Below, one piece after another: positions 46,095 through 55,521 of a stretch of 64,000 bases of DNA. Made by a program: the position numbers and the translations under genes. Source of the DNA: Ostrinia nubilalis (lineage: Eukaryota > Arthropoda > Insecta > Lepidoptera > Crambidae). The stretch spans positions 14,754,501 through 14,818,500 of the forward strand of contig NC_087090.1 in assembly GCF_963855985.1 (NCBI RefSeq). Reading direction: 5' to 3'. Under the pieces are notes generated by a model. It did no database searches and was not told the origin of the DNA. It saw only the letters and a list, made by a program, of their open reading frames with translations. How positions within the stretch are numbered: the first letter of the stretch is position 1; every line of letters starts with the position of its first letter.

Positions 46095-46280
46095 ATTCTT
46101 GGATGGCTCAAACTTGGAGTGCAGGTGCGGTTTTGTTCCCCAGTCGATGAAGCACATGATGTCGTGCCCCTGACTGCCCAAACAACGGCACGCAGGAAGA
46201 TTTAATGAATGTTACTGTCAACGCCACTCTTGTGGCGGAGTTTTAGGCTGACACTGTATAGGTTTGTTGTTGTCGACAAG
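46095..46280 (+). pseudogene. C-terminal remnant of a non-LTR retrotransposon polyprotein
   Basis: One frame reads NLECRCGFVPQSMKHMMSCP then a stop; a shifted frame continues CPNNGTQEDLMNV and NATLVAEF, then a TAG where tryptophan is usual (VAEFW), then ADTV. The CxCG..Q(S/T)M.H....C..C pattern is the zinc-binding C-terminus found in several arthropod LINE families. One frameshift and at least two stops make it dead. I cannot name the clade. Confidence 0.65.
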
Positions 46281-46454
46281 AAGAAATATATTTTATAAGG
46301 CCGCGAAGGCAGAGAGCGTGTTATGACCACCGATATTCTACTAACAGTTGAATATAGTGTCCTTTTAAATCGTGAACACTGTCTTTAGGAAGTGTTTTAT
46401 ACCTAATCGTAACCATGATAATGTTATGTGGGTATTTCTCATCGCCACGGTTCT

Positions 46455-47420
46455 CATCGTCACCTTCGTGGCAAATTTTATTTCTAACTTATTTCAACTT
46501 TTTGTAAACAAAAATTGTAGCGCTTGATGTGAAGATTGTATTCTCAGTAAATCAGTCAAATAGTGAGTCTCGTTTGGAAGCTTTAACGTTTTGAATTTTT
46601 TGATGCCACGAAAGTGATTCTGTACTTCACAGCAATAATTTTTACAAACTTTACTACTGTCAATGACTCTTAAGTGTTTATAAAACATTATATTTTGTCT
46701 TATTTTCATAGATAAATAGCAATAACATAATATAAATAGCAATTTTTTTATTTTTAAAGCTTGTACATATTTTAATTTTTACCCTTTTTTATTTAGTTAT
46801 AGTTTAGTTGAGTAGTTATTTGTTAATATTTAGTAGTATATATGTATAGAATATTGTTTAAATCAATCTTACGTCACTTTACCTTGTCGATATTAAATAG
46901 GTACCTACTTAAATAAAATAAAACTTTATCTTTACAAGATAAAATTTTACCTATATAATGTCACCTACTAAGTTACAACATTTTACGCAATTGGTTTTAA
47001 GGGTGACACTGGTGGCATTCTGAAATGCTAAAGAAGAAAAAAAAGGATTATCAGTACCACAATAAAAAAGAACTCTAACTGATTATCAGTCCCTCAACAA
47101 AAATATATTTTTTATTGAGGCCAGATGTTGTACAACTTTTAACTCAAACTTCAGATTAAATTTATCTTACAAACAGATACACAGTCACATATACAGACAT
47201 ACATACAGTCATACAGACAACAAAAATACGAGGCCCTTATTTTTTATTGTTGTACTGAACTCTACTTACCACGTATAATTTATTAGTTATTAAAATATTG
47301 TAAAAACATAAACACCAGTCACTATATTTTAAAATAAACCAAAGCAAGAAATCACTTTCGTGGCCTAAAATCACCTTCGTGTATAAAACACCACGAAGGT
47401 AATGCCACGAAGGTGACGAA
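46455..47420. mobile_element. Possible TIR element delimited by ACCTTCGTGGCA motifs
   Basis: GTCACCTTCGTGGCAAATTT near 46458 is the inverse of GCCACGAAGGTGAC near 47403, and both are followed outward or inward by AAATTTTATTT-like words. Further copies or variants sit at about 46606, 47355, 47369 and 47390. The 82-codon minus frame at 46494-46742 has no recognised relative. No duplication is established. Confidence 0.4.
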
Positions 47421-49382
47421 AATTTTATTTTTTTATGAATTATCCTTAAATTTGAATTTAACGGTTCAAGTCGAATACTACACAAATAAGTCTAACATGT
47501 TAAGTTTTCAATGGCCTAAGTTTCGATTAAATTGTTTAAATTTTAGAGGTAGAAAATATTGTTCAAGCAAGCGACGGTACGTCTATAGATAATCACAAAA
47601 AGTTACGTATTTTTTTCGCGGAGCGACGATCGACCTATCTCACCTCCCCAATAGCCGGAGCGCGACTGACGTTAACAGAATAGAATGATGTGATTGGTTA
47701 CTGATGTTCGGTTTAACGGCTATCTTGTATTATTACTCGAAATTTTAGGTACCTAAAATCGTGTGACCAACGTATTTCGCTTTCTCAATTCGAAATAATT
47801 ATGAGAAGATATTTTTTTGACTATTGTGTGGAAAGTATATTTAATTACGATGATTTTAGTATATGCTACACACAAATTGAATGAAAATTGTGAATGCAGT
47901 AACCAAATGTTTCATTGCAACCGAGGGTGTGACACGATGAGAACGCGAAAAATGACCCCGTTTTTTATCGTTTCATGTGATGTTTTCGTATTATTTTTGC
48001 TTCTATTACGATAAGATTTATTTTGTATGTAGCTAAATAGATATTTTATCATCTGATTTCAAAGTTATTGTTCTAACTTATACCGTTTATGAACTATTAT
48101 TGTGTGACCATCAAATTTGAGTGTAAATGAGAAGTACCCATGTAACATATTAAGTTTGCGAAAATCTTCGAAATGTATTCGATCACGATTCACAGCTAAC
48201 TTACGAGTACGTCTTTGACCTTAGAACCGTGAAACAAGATCATGGAATTTCACATTAAATTGAGCTACGTTTCAATCGCAATTTCTATTAAGGAAGAAAA
48301 TTTCCATTGATATAACAAAAAACGTGGATCAAAGGGGCTTATGAAAAAATACGACTCGCCCGAGTTTTGAGATTGCTAAGTTGAAAGTTCAATACAATTC
48401 CATTATTGGAAATATTCTACAAAAGGCGTTTCAATATGGAACCGTTATACGAAATGATCTGATTGTTTCATTCGGTCTTTATTTGAATTCATTTCAATAA
48501 ATCATACTTTGCAACTATTTATTGCCTATTGTTATATTTTGGAGAATAATTTCTAAAATTGTCCTTTGTTTTATTTACGGATTGACCTTATAATACTGTA
48601 AAAATGTATTTCGATGTAGTAATTTTATCCAGAATAGAAACTAATGGTTTAAACTTTGTGTCCATGAACTTAATAGCAGGAGTTATTTGAATTACTTCTT
48701 GTAAGTGAATTTGCTGAATGCAAGTAGAGAAATAAAGATTTTTTAACAGATTTATTCATGTAACTTTAGAAACCATATTTCATAAAGGATGCTTTATGAT
48801 TTTCTCAATCGTAAAGTCACTATTCTGGTTTCACCTCATTTCTTAGGCTATTTGGAAACTTTCACGTCCCACTCATGTAGAAAAAACATAGGTATTTCAC
48901 ATAGAAAATATGGAGTTACAATCTTGCAGCTTCTCGCATAATGTAGACAACTTTAATTTGTGTACCAAAGTGAGAGTCGAGATCAAAGCAAGGAAGAACA
49001 AATACAAAAATAAGTATACATCTCACTTTGTCAAAGATCTATCATTTTTATTACATGCTCGCATACTCCTTTTGATGGTTTACTGTGCCGCTAATCTTAT
49101 AAAAATGACGTATGATTTCGCCATTTCCATTTCAACGTTGTTTCTGGGAGAACGTGGAAGATTTTGTGTACATTTTTAGAGGATAAATGTGTTTTGAGAG
49201 AGTTAGAGTGACGGTTTGTCACGAGTCCCGGCAAAAACTTAGGTAACAAGTAAGTTTGAGAGATTTAAGTTACTAAAGATTGCTAAAATAAGAACAAATA
49301 AAGCAATAAATAAGGAGTCCTGAAATAAAGTAAGCTTATCTTTTATTACGTTTTTACTGCCGGTATAGATTTTATCATCTAT
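47421..49382. other. Unassigned AT-rich noncoding DNA
   Basis: A small GC-richer patch (GCGGAGCGACGATCGACC at about 47620) could be part of a MITE. The 89-codon frame at 48910-49179 is not supported as a gene. Confidence 0.45.
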
Positions 49383-49700
49383 ATCTATATCTACACTAAT
49401 ATTATAAAGAGGAAAACTTTGTTTGTTTGTTTGTTTGTTTAGTTGTAATGGATAGGCTCAAAAACTACTGGACCGATTTTAAAAATTCTTTCACCATTCG
49501 AAAGCTACATAACTCACGATTAACATAGACTAAATTTTATTTTGGAGAAACAATAGGGTCCCGTAAAATATTTGGGATTTTCATAAGACGTGGAAAAGCG
49601 CCATCTATCGTCATTGCTTAAAATCTTCTTGCGCCTAACAAAAATTTTTGAGGTACGTAAATATTCATGAAGGCAAAGCTGTCAAACGCCATCTATCGAC
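49383..49700 (+). mobile_element. Helitron-like element, (TTTG)n subfamily, 3' end unclear
   Basis: TCTACACTAATATTATAAAG start, a GTTTGTTTGTTTGTTTGTTT tract and AAAAACTACTGGACCGATTT follow the usual layout, then GCGCCATCTATCG words. The CTAG end could not be located. Confidence 0.5.
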
Positions 49701-50099
49701 ATCATTAGTAAATTAGTAACTAAATATTACATGTACTATGAATAGCGCTGTTCGTAAATAATATTGAAAATTTGAATCATTGAACCATTCACTGTATGTA
49801 CCTATTTGAATCATTCACTGTGTTTAAACGAGCAAGTCAAAGTGTTAATTAGTGACTTTTTACAAACTTCCTTGCAAATTCTTACTATGTGCCGCCATCT
49901 ACCGAGATGAATATTAGGGTACGGTTCAGCGGCGGACAAATGGGATGGGCGCGTGGGCGATTGTAGTTAAATAGGATAAGAATTACTTCGTTTTTATTTT
50001 CTGTATGTAATTTGTTAATTTTTTGGTAGGGTCTTTATTTTAATTACTTAGGTTGGTAGGTACTTACTTATTTGATTTTAATGATAATTACTATAGGTA

Positions 50100-50397
50100 C
50101 GTATAATTTTAGTAGAAAGAAAGGTAATTGAATGACTAAGTGACTCACTCACTCATCACGAAGTCTCAGAAACTACAAGTCTCACTGGCTGATCAAAGCC
50201 AGGTGATCAAAGTGGAATACACCTCCTTTTAGAACGTAGGTAGTCACTAAGACGAAATTTTGCAAAATTCAACCCTTATGGGAGTTAAAAAGGGGGTTGG
50301 AAGTCTGTATTGCAGTCCTCGGTTTTTAAAGTAAGAGACTTGAAAGTTAAAATGTATGCTCACTATGATCTCTAGATGTTGTGGAGGTGTACATAAT
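50100..50397 (+). mobile_element. Helitron-like element, left part, split by an RTE insertion
   Basis: TGACTAAGTGACTCACTCAC and the AAGGGGGTTGGAAGTCTGTA patch correspond to the body found again from 51236 to the CTAG end at 51443. Part of this stretch (50202-50221) instead matches the GATC element at 29524. Confidence 0.45.
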
Positions 50398-50404
50398 ATA
50401 CTGT

Positions 50405-51224
50405 TCGGTACACTGTGGTACTGTGTACACATCGGTTTGCCGACGATATTGTGGTCATGGCAGAATCGTTGGAAGATCTTGGAACAATGCTCGAAGACCT
50501 TAATCGATTTTCCCAACAGGTAGGCCTGAGGATGAACATGGACAAAACGAAGCTTATGTCGAATGTCCATGTTGCGCCCTACCCAGTTTCAGTTGGTAGA
50601 TCAATTCTCGAGATTGTCGACAAGTAGGTATGTCTACATCGGACAAACGATCCAGCTAGGTAGGTCCAATTTCGAGAAGGAGGTCAATCGTCGAATCCAA
50701 CTCGGCTGGGCAGCGTTCGGGAAACTACGCAACATCTTTTCGTCCAAAATACCTCAATGCCTGAAGACTAGAGTGTATAACCAATGTGTGTTACCAGTGA
50801 TAACTTATGGCTCGGAAACGTGGCCTCTCACTATAGGCCGTATACAGAAGCTCAGTTGCACAGCGTGCTATGGAGAGGGCTATGCTTGGTGTTTCTTTGC
50901 GAGATCGAATCAGAAATGAGGAGATCCGTAAACGAACCAAAGTGGCTGACATAGCCCAACGGATTAGCAAGCTGAAGTGGCAATGGGCAGGGCACATAGT
51001 ACGCAGAACTGATGGCCGATAGGACAGAATGGTTCTGGAATGGAGGCCGCGTACCGGAAAACGTAGCGTGGGACTTCCACCTACAAGGTGGACCGACGAC
51101 ATCGTAAAGGTAGCAGGGAAGCGCTGGACGCAGGCCGCTTCCAATCGATCAACATGGAAAGCATTGGGGGAGGCGTATGTTCAGCAGTGGACGTCCTATG
51201 GCTGAAATGGTGGTGGTGGTGGTG
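50405..51224 (+). pseudogene. RTE-type LINE, RT catalytic motif to 3' end, frameshifted
   Basis: The copy starts at the RT catalytic box FADDIVVMAESLEDLG (50431 on), then LRMNMDKTKLMSNVHVAPYP in one frame. A 1-nt change near 50627 moves the reading to YVYIGQTIQLGRSNFEKEVN and QCLKTRVYNQCVLPVITYG in the next frame. Another frameshift near 50850 breaks the rest. The C-terminal block (KLKWQWAGHIVRRTDGR) also carries a stop (GGCCGATAGGAC). It ends GGCTGAAATGGTGGTGGTGG. The endonuclease and most of RT are missing, so it is 5'-truncated and dead. Confidence 0.85.
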
Positions 51225-51235
51225 GTACATATACT

Positions 51236-51443
51236 GAAAATGTATCATTAGAAATCAACCACGGGGGCTAAGGAGATAAACGGAGGGTTGGAAGTTTATA
51301 TTATGAAAGTCCTATGTGTTTAAAGTAAGAGAGTTGAAATTTAAAATGTATGCGCTATAGATGCTAAGAGCGGATTTTACGAAACTCCACCCCTAATGGA
51401 GTAAAACGAGGTCCACGCGTACGAAGTCGCGGGCGGCCGCTAG
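51236..51443 (+). mobile_element. Helitron-like element, right part with CTAG end
   Basis: AACGGAGGGTTGGAAGTTTA, then GTCCACGCGTACGAAGTCGC and GGGCGGCCGCTAG. It abuts the next element directly. Confidence 0.55.
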
Positions 51444-51645
51444 TCTATATATATAAAAGAAAGTCGTGTTAGTTACTCCACTTATAACTCAAGAACGGCT
51501 GAACCGATTTAGCTGAAAATTGTCAGGGAGGTAGTTTAGAGCCAGGAGAAGGACATAGGATACTTTTTATCCCGTTCGATATTAAAAAAAAAAGTCTGCT
51601 TATTTATTGCCATTAAGGCGGAACAAAGTTCGCCGGGTCAGCTAG
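51444..51645 (+). mobile_element. Helitron-like element, tandem copy 1
   Basis: TCTATATATATAAAAGAAAG start, GCTGAACCGATTTAGCTGAA body, TTCGCCGGGTCAGCTAG end. It starts at the base after the previous element's CTAG. Confidence 0.65.
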
Positions 51646-51856
51646 TAGGTATATAAAAGAAAGTCGTGTTAGTTACACCACTTATAACTCAAGAACGGCT
51701 GAACCGATTTAGCTGAAAATTGTCAGGGAGGTAGTTTAGAGCCAGGAGAAGGACATAGGATACTTTTTATCCCGTTCGAAATAAAAAAAAGTCTGCTGCC
51801 TTAATGGCAATAAATAATTGCCATTAAGGCGGCACAAAGTTCGCCGGGTCAGCTAG
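51646..51856 (+). mobile_element. Helitron-like element, tandem copy 2
   Basis: By eye nearly identical to the previous copy from TATATAAAAGAAAGTCGTGT to GCCGGGTCAGCTAG. It differs mainly around 51785-51830, where a duplicated GCCTTAATGGCAATAAATAA makes a hairpin with TTATTGCCATTAAGGC. Confidence 0.65.
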
Positions 51857-51984
51857 TTAGATATAGATTAGAACCGGGTAAAGACAACGGTGTGACTATA
51901 GTAATTAATCTATATTATCGAAAAATTCAACACATATTGTAGATTAGTGCTGGCTAAGATATAGGTCTGCCTATATTGTATAAT

Positions 51985-52017
51985 GCCTATGTTCTGCAGT
52001 GGACGTCCTATGGCTGA

Positions 52018-52059
<42 letters not shown>

Positions 52060-52060
52060 A
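51985..52060 (+). mobile_element. RTE 3' end with long (ATG)n tail
   Basis: GCCTATGTTCTGCAGTGGAC, GTCCTATGGCTGAG, then about 14 GAT units. Confidence 0.8.
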
Positions 52061-52417
52061 TTGTATACTTAGGCTATATTATCGAAAAAGTCTTGAAGGG
52101 GTTAAATGGTAAATGTTTTGATCGTGGAAAGTGAAATAAATATAGGCCAGACCGGAAACATACAGGCAAAGATATGGGTCGAAAATAAATAACAGAAGAT
52201 AACAGTTGTGTAACTTTCATATTGTTACATATTCACTCGATTTTTTGTTTGCAATTTACCAAAATGGAATTGTTAACAGATCCCTTCCAAACTTTGTAAA
52301 ACAGAAACTTAACTTTGCTGCGCAATTCATATATCGAAAGGACCGAATTCCATTGAAGTCTTTAAGTAACCCCGGGTGTTTTGTCAAACACATTTCCATG
52401 TGAAATGGTTTCTATTT
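52061..52417. other. Unassigned AT-rich noncoding DNA
   Basis: Nothing recognisable; 52418-52425 is the left target duplication of the next element. Confidence 0.5.
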
Positions 52418-52425
52418 ATTAAGGC

Positions 52426-52852
52426 TAGGGATGTTATGGATATGTAGTTTCGGTTATGGATACGGTTACGGATATAAGAATAATATTATACCAGTTTCGG
52501 TTACGGTTACGGATATTTTTTTATTTCGAATATCCGAAAGTTTCGGTTACGATTACGGATAACTGTGCTTTAGAATGCAATTTGCAATAGTTATCCAACA
52601 CGGTTCATTCATGGCCGCACACTTTACATCGAATAAAAAGTAATAAAAAAATAAAAATTGATACTAGATGGCATTATAAAGGTAAATCAGGCTGTTATGC
52701 CTGTACATAATAATGCTATACAAAAAACTATTTAAACTGCCTACATCCGAAACTATCCGAAACTTTTGAATCGGTTTATCGGTTACGGATATTTTTTTAT
52801 TTCGTATATCCGAAAGTTTCGGTTACGGTTACGGATATCCATAACATCCCTG
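52426..52852. mobile_element. hAT-like MITE, 8-bp TSD, GGTTACGGATAT repeats
   Basis: TAGGGATGTTATGGATAT and ATATCCATAACATCCCTG are inverted ends. ATTAAGGC flanks both sides (52418-52425, 52853-52860). The interior repeats GTTTCGGTTACGGATAT words in both orientations (52452-52560, 52765-52838), analogous in style to the TTTCGTTTTCGG arrays of the element at 677. Confidence 0.8.
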
Positions 52853-53054
52853 ATTAAGGCCCTTTAGTTTATCGAGGGTACAATGGGGACACACATCGAT
52901 AGCTCTTTTCTGTTTGTGCTCTCGTCCCATGGACCCTGGGTACAATTGTTACATACAGTCAATATACGACTTGGCTCGGGTCTCAGTCTTTGTTGGGAAA
53001 TTGAAGGGTTAAACGCGTCACATACGGTAAGATACTGGAATATTATACATTACT

Positions 53055-53160
53055 AGCTGTGACCGCGATGTACGCGTGACTTTTTTAACCCTTATCGGGA
53101 TATGAAAAATAGGTTATATGAATAGGTCAAGCAGTTTGTGAGGAGTTTTGTAACAAACAT
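53055..53160 (-). repeat. Helitron-like fragment
   Basis: ACTAGCTGTGACCGCGATGT, then ACCCTTATCGGGATATGAAA, then AAGCAGTTTGTGAGGAGTTT: the complement of a CTAGT-ended element, truncated. Confidence 0.4.
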
Positions 53161-53360
53161 TGTAACACGAGAATTTTGTGTATTAGATATTTACGTTTAT
53201 TACGATAATATATTTGGCATCTAAAAGTAATATCGAATAGAATATAAGACGTTATCTTTTTTGTGTGAGACGCGCGATAGGTCTCTAGAGACTGGATCAG
53301 AAAATTGTCATTTTCCTACTTTACCTACTTTAGCCTATTCTACGAATTTAATTAACTTTT

Positions 53361-53480
53361 AGGCTGAGTTCCACCACCTAACTTTGACCGTAACTATAAT
53401 AATAACCGGTGCTTTTTATATGGAGTCTGACAGATTTTTGACGTTTGTTAAAGTTAAAGTAAGATGGTGCAACCCAGCCT
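53361..53480 (-). mobile_element. MITE family C, copy 2
   Basis: AGGCTGAGTTCCACCACCTA to GATGGTGCAACCCAGCCT, with GATTTTTGACGTTTGTTAAA inside. Confidence 0.75.
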
Positions 53481-54174
53481 TAGAGCGATAATTTTAGAAT
53501 GATCTGAATTTGATGTCAGACTTTTGAATTAAATCTTCAGATTTAAACTTAGGCGTGTTTTTCCAACTTTTTCTTATACATAAAATATGTGTTGTATACG
53601 CAGGTATTGTGTAACAAATTAATGTGTAACAAAAACTCTTTATCCGCTGATGTTCATTCGTTATACTCTAAAGATATAGGTGCAAACAACGTATAAATAA
53701 ACTAGAGCTCCGAAAATAGAGACGAGCTCTGTTTTCCTAATTCATAAGCCATCCCAATATTTGCCCGCATCCGACCGCTTGTTATTGCGAGCGAAATTCG
53801 CGACCACAACGTTGTTCGTCATAATACAGGATTAAAATGGTCGGATAATAAAGACGTTTTTGGTGAAAATCAAGCTTTTTTGAATGTTATTTTAATAGTT
53901 AAAAAAAAGAAAACACAGTTCTGAAAGCCATAAAAGAAAAATAATTTACGACCAAGCTCATAAATACAGGGTTAAACCGGTTGGATAATAATAGTGACAA
54001 GTATTTGATGAAAAATATGCTGTAGCAAAAAGGAGAAAGAAAAGCCTGACCTTTTTATAAAAGTCACAGAAAGAAGTAATGTACTCTGACAGAGCCTACA
54101 AATAAATTTTCTTCTGTTTTTATTAAAAACCACGAATAACCGAATAATATGTGAAACTTTCAGGTTAAAATACT
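53481..54174. other. Unassigned AT-rich noncoding DNA
   Basis: Two diverged patches (AATACAGGATTAAAATGGTCGG near 53824 and AATACAGGGTTAAACCGG near 53964) look like a degenerate ~140-bp duplication. Confidence 0.4.
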
Positions 54175-54296
54175 AAGGCTGAGTTCCACCACCTAACTTT
54201 GACCGTAACTTTAACGATAACCGGTGTTTTTTGTATGGAATTCGACATATTTTTGACGTTTGTCAAAGTTAAAGTAAGATGGTGCAACCCAGCCTA
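54175..54296 (-). mobile_element. MITE family C, copy 3
   Basis: AAGGCTGAGTTCCACCACCT to AAGATGGTGCAACCCAGCCT. It is very similar to copy 2, only ~700 bp away in the same orientation. Confidence 0.75.
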
Positions 54297-54360
54297 AATC
54301 CTCCTGGCATTTACGATTCCTGCTCTATTTAATTTTTTAAATGAAAACTCACCATTTAAA

Positions 54361-54700
54361 TTAAATGTAAGTAAGTATCCTTAAGTTATCACTGTTATAC
54401 ACACATTGGTTGTAGACTTTCGTCTTCAGGCACTGCGGTATTTTGGACGAAAAGATGTTACGTAGTTTCCCGAACGCTGCCCAGCCGAGTTGGATTCGAC
54501 GATTGACCTCCTTCTCAAAATTGGACCTACCTAGCTGGATCGTTTGTCCGAGGTAGACATACTTGTCAACAATCTCGAGTGTTGAGCTCCCAACTGAAAC
54601 TGGGTAGGGCGCAACATGGACATTCGACATAAGCTTCGTTTTGTCCATGTTCATCCTCAGGCCTACCTGTTGGGAAACTCGATTAAGGTCTTCGAGCATT
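54361..54700 (-). pseudogene. RTE-type LINE internal fragment
   Basis: The minus strand reads MLEDLNRVSQQVGLRMNMDK, then VSVGSSTLEIVDKYVYLGQT and IQLGWAAFGKLRNIFSSKIP, an open frame of ~100 codons. This is the region after the RT catalytic box. Both ends are cut: no FADD motif and no 3' end, so it is not a standard 5'-truncated insertion. Confidence 0.8.
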
Positions 54701-55075
54701 GTGAAAAGATCTTATATCTGAAAACTTTACCAAGTCAATATTAAGTATTACAATGTAAACAGGAAGATGCAGTTACCAAGAAACCAGAAACAAACTCTGT
54801 ATTCCGGTCACGTTCCGCGAACGTAACGTTTCAATAAACGTCCGCGTGAAGTTACAACGAACATGGGTTCGTGATTCAGTTGTTAGTTTTAGAAACTAAC
54901 ATTTGTCGGGCAAAGTAACTAGGTATCTGGGGAAATGATTTAATTTCACATTTAAACTACTATTATGTTATTAAGCATTTGTTTGATACCTAGTTTTGCG
55001 AGATTAATTTTATCTTACTATTTTGATTATTTTTTGACAGTCTCCTTACTACATTTACTTACTTAAATGTATGTA
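54701..55075. other. Flank of the LTR retrotransposon
   Basis: Noncoding. ATGTATGTA directly precedes the 5' LTR; its target duplication cannot be checked because the other flank is outside the window. Confidence 0.5.
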
Positions 55076-55313
55076 TGTAGGAATGTAAAAGAAAACAAAC
55101 TTTAACTTTTATTTTTTAATTTCGTTGAAACGTTCAAATAGTGAAACGTTAAAATAAACCGAATGATAGGATTGAATGAAAGGTGCGAGGCTCGCTCTCT
55201 CTCGTCCCAACTGCCATGACGTGCAGGTGTGCTCCGCTAAAGTTATTGGAAATAAACGGTGTATTTTCACGAAACTGAAAGCTGAAGTTTCTCTTGAGAA
55301 CCCCAGCCCTACA
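55076..55313 (+). repeat. 5' LTR
   Basis: It starts TGTAG and probably ends CTACA (inverted termini). It matches the 3' LTR as far as the window allows (to base 55302). AATAAACGG near 55250 is a candidate polyadenylation signal, and the GAGGCTCGCTCTCTCTCGTC stretch may be promoter or leader. The downstream end is inferred, since the 3' copy is cut by the window. Confidence 0.85.
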
Positions 55314-55335
55314 ACTCCTCGTCCGGGATAACGAC
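55314..55335 (+). other. Expected primer-binding site region
   Basis: ACTCCTCGTCCGGGATAACG follows the inferred LTR end. It does not begin with the TGG that pairs with a tRNA CCA tail, and I cannot assign a primer tRNA. Confidence 0.3.
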
Positions 55336-55521
55336 TTTCATCAGGGCTGGATCTCTTGAGATTGTACGACGGAAATAATCGTGGAGCGTGGCGTGGACGG
55401 CTCCATTACCGGCAATCACGAGCGGCAACGTGCAGAAATTGGCAACGTAAGGCGGCAGAGCACCAACGACGACGACGGCTTATTTTACGACGCTTTTGAA
55501 GAAGACAATATTACGACGACG

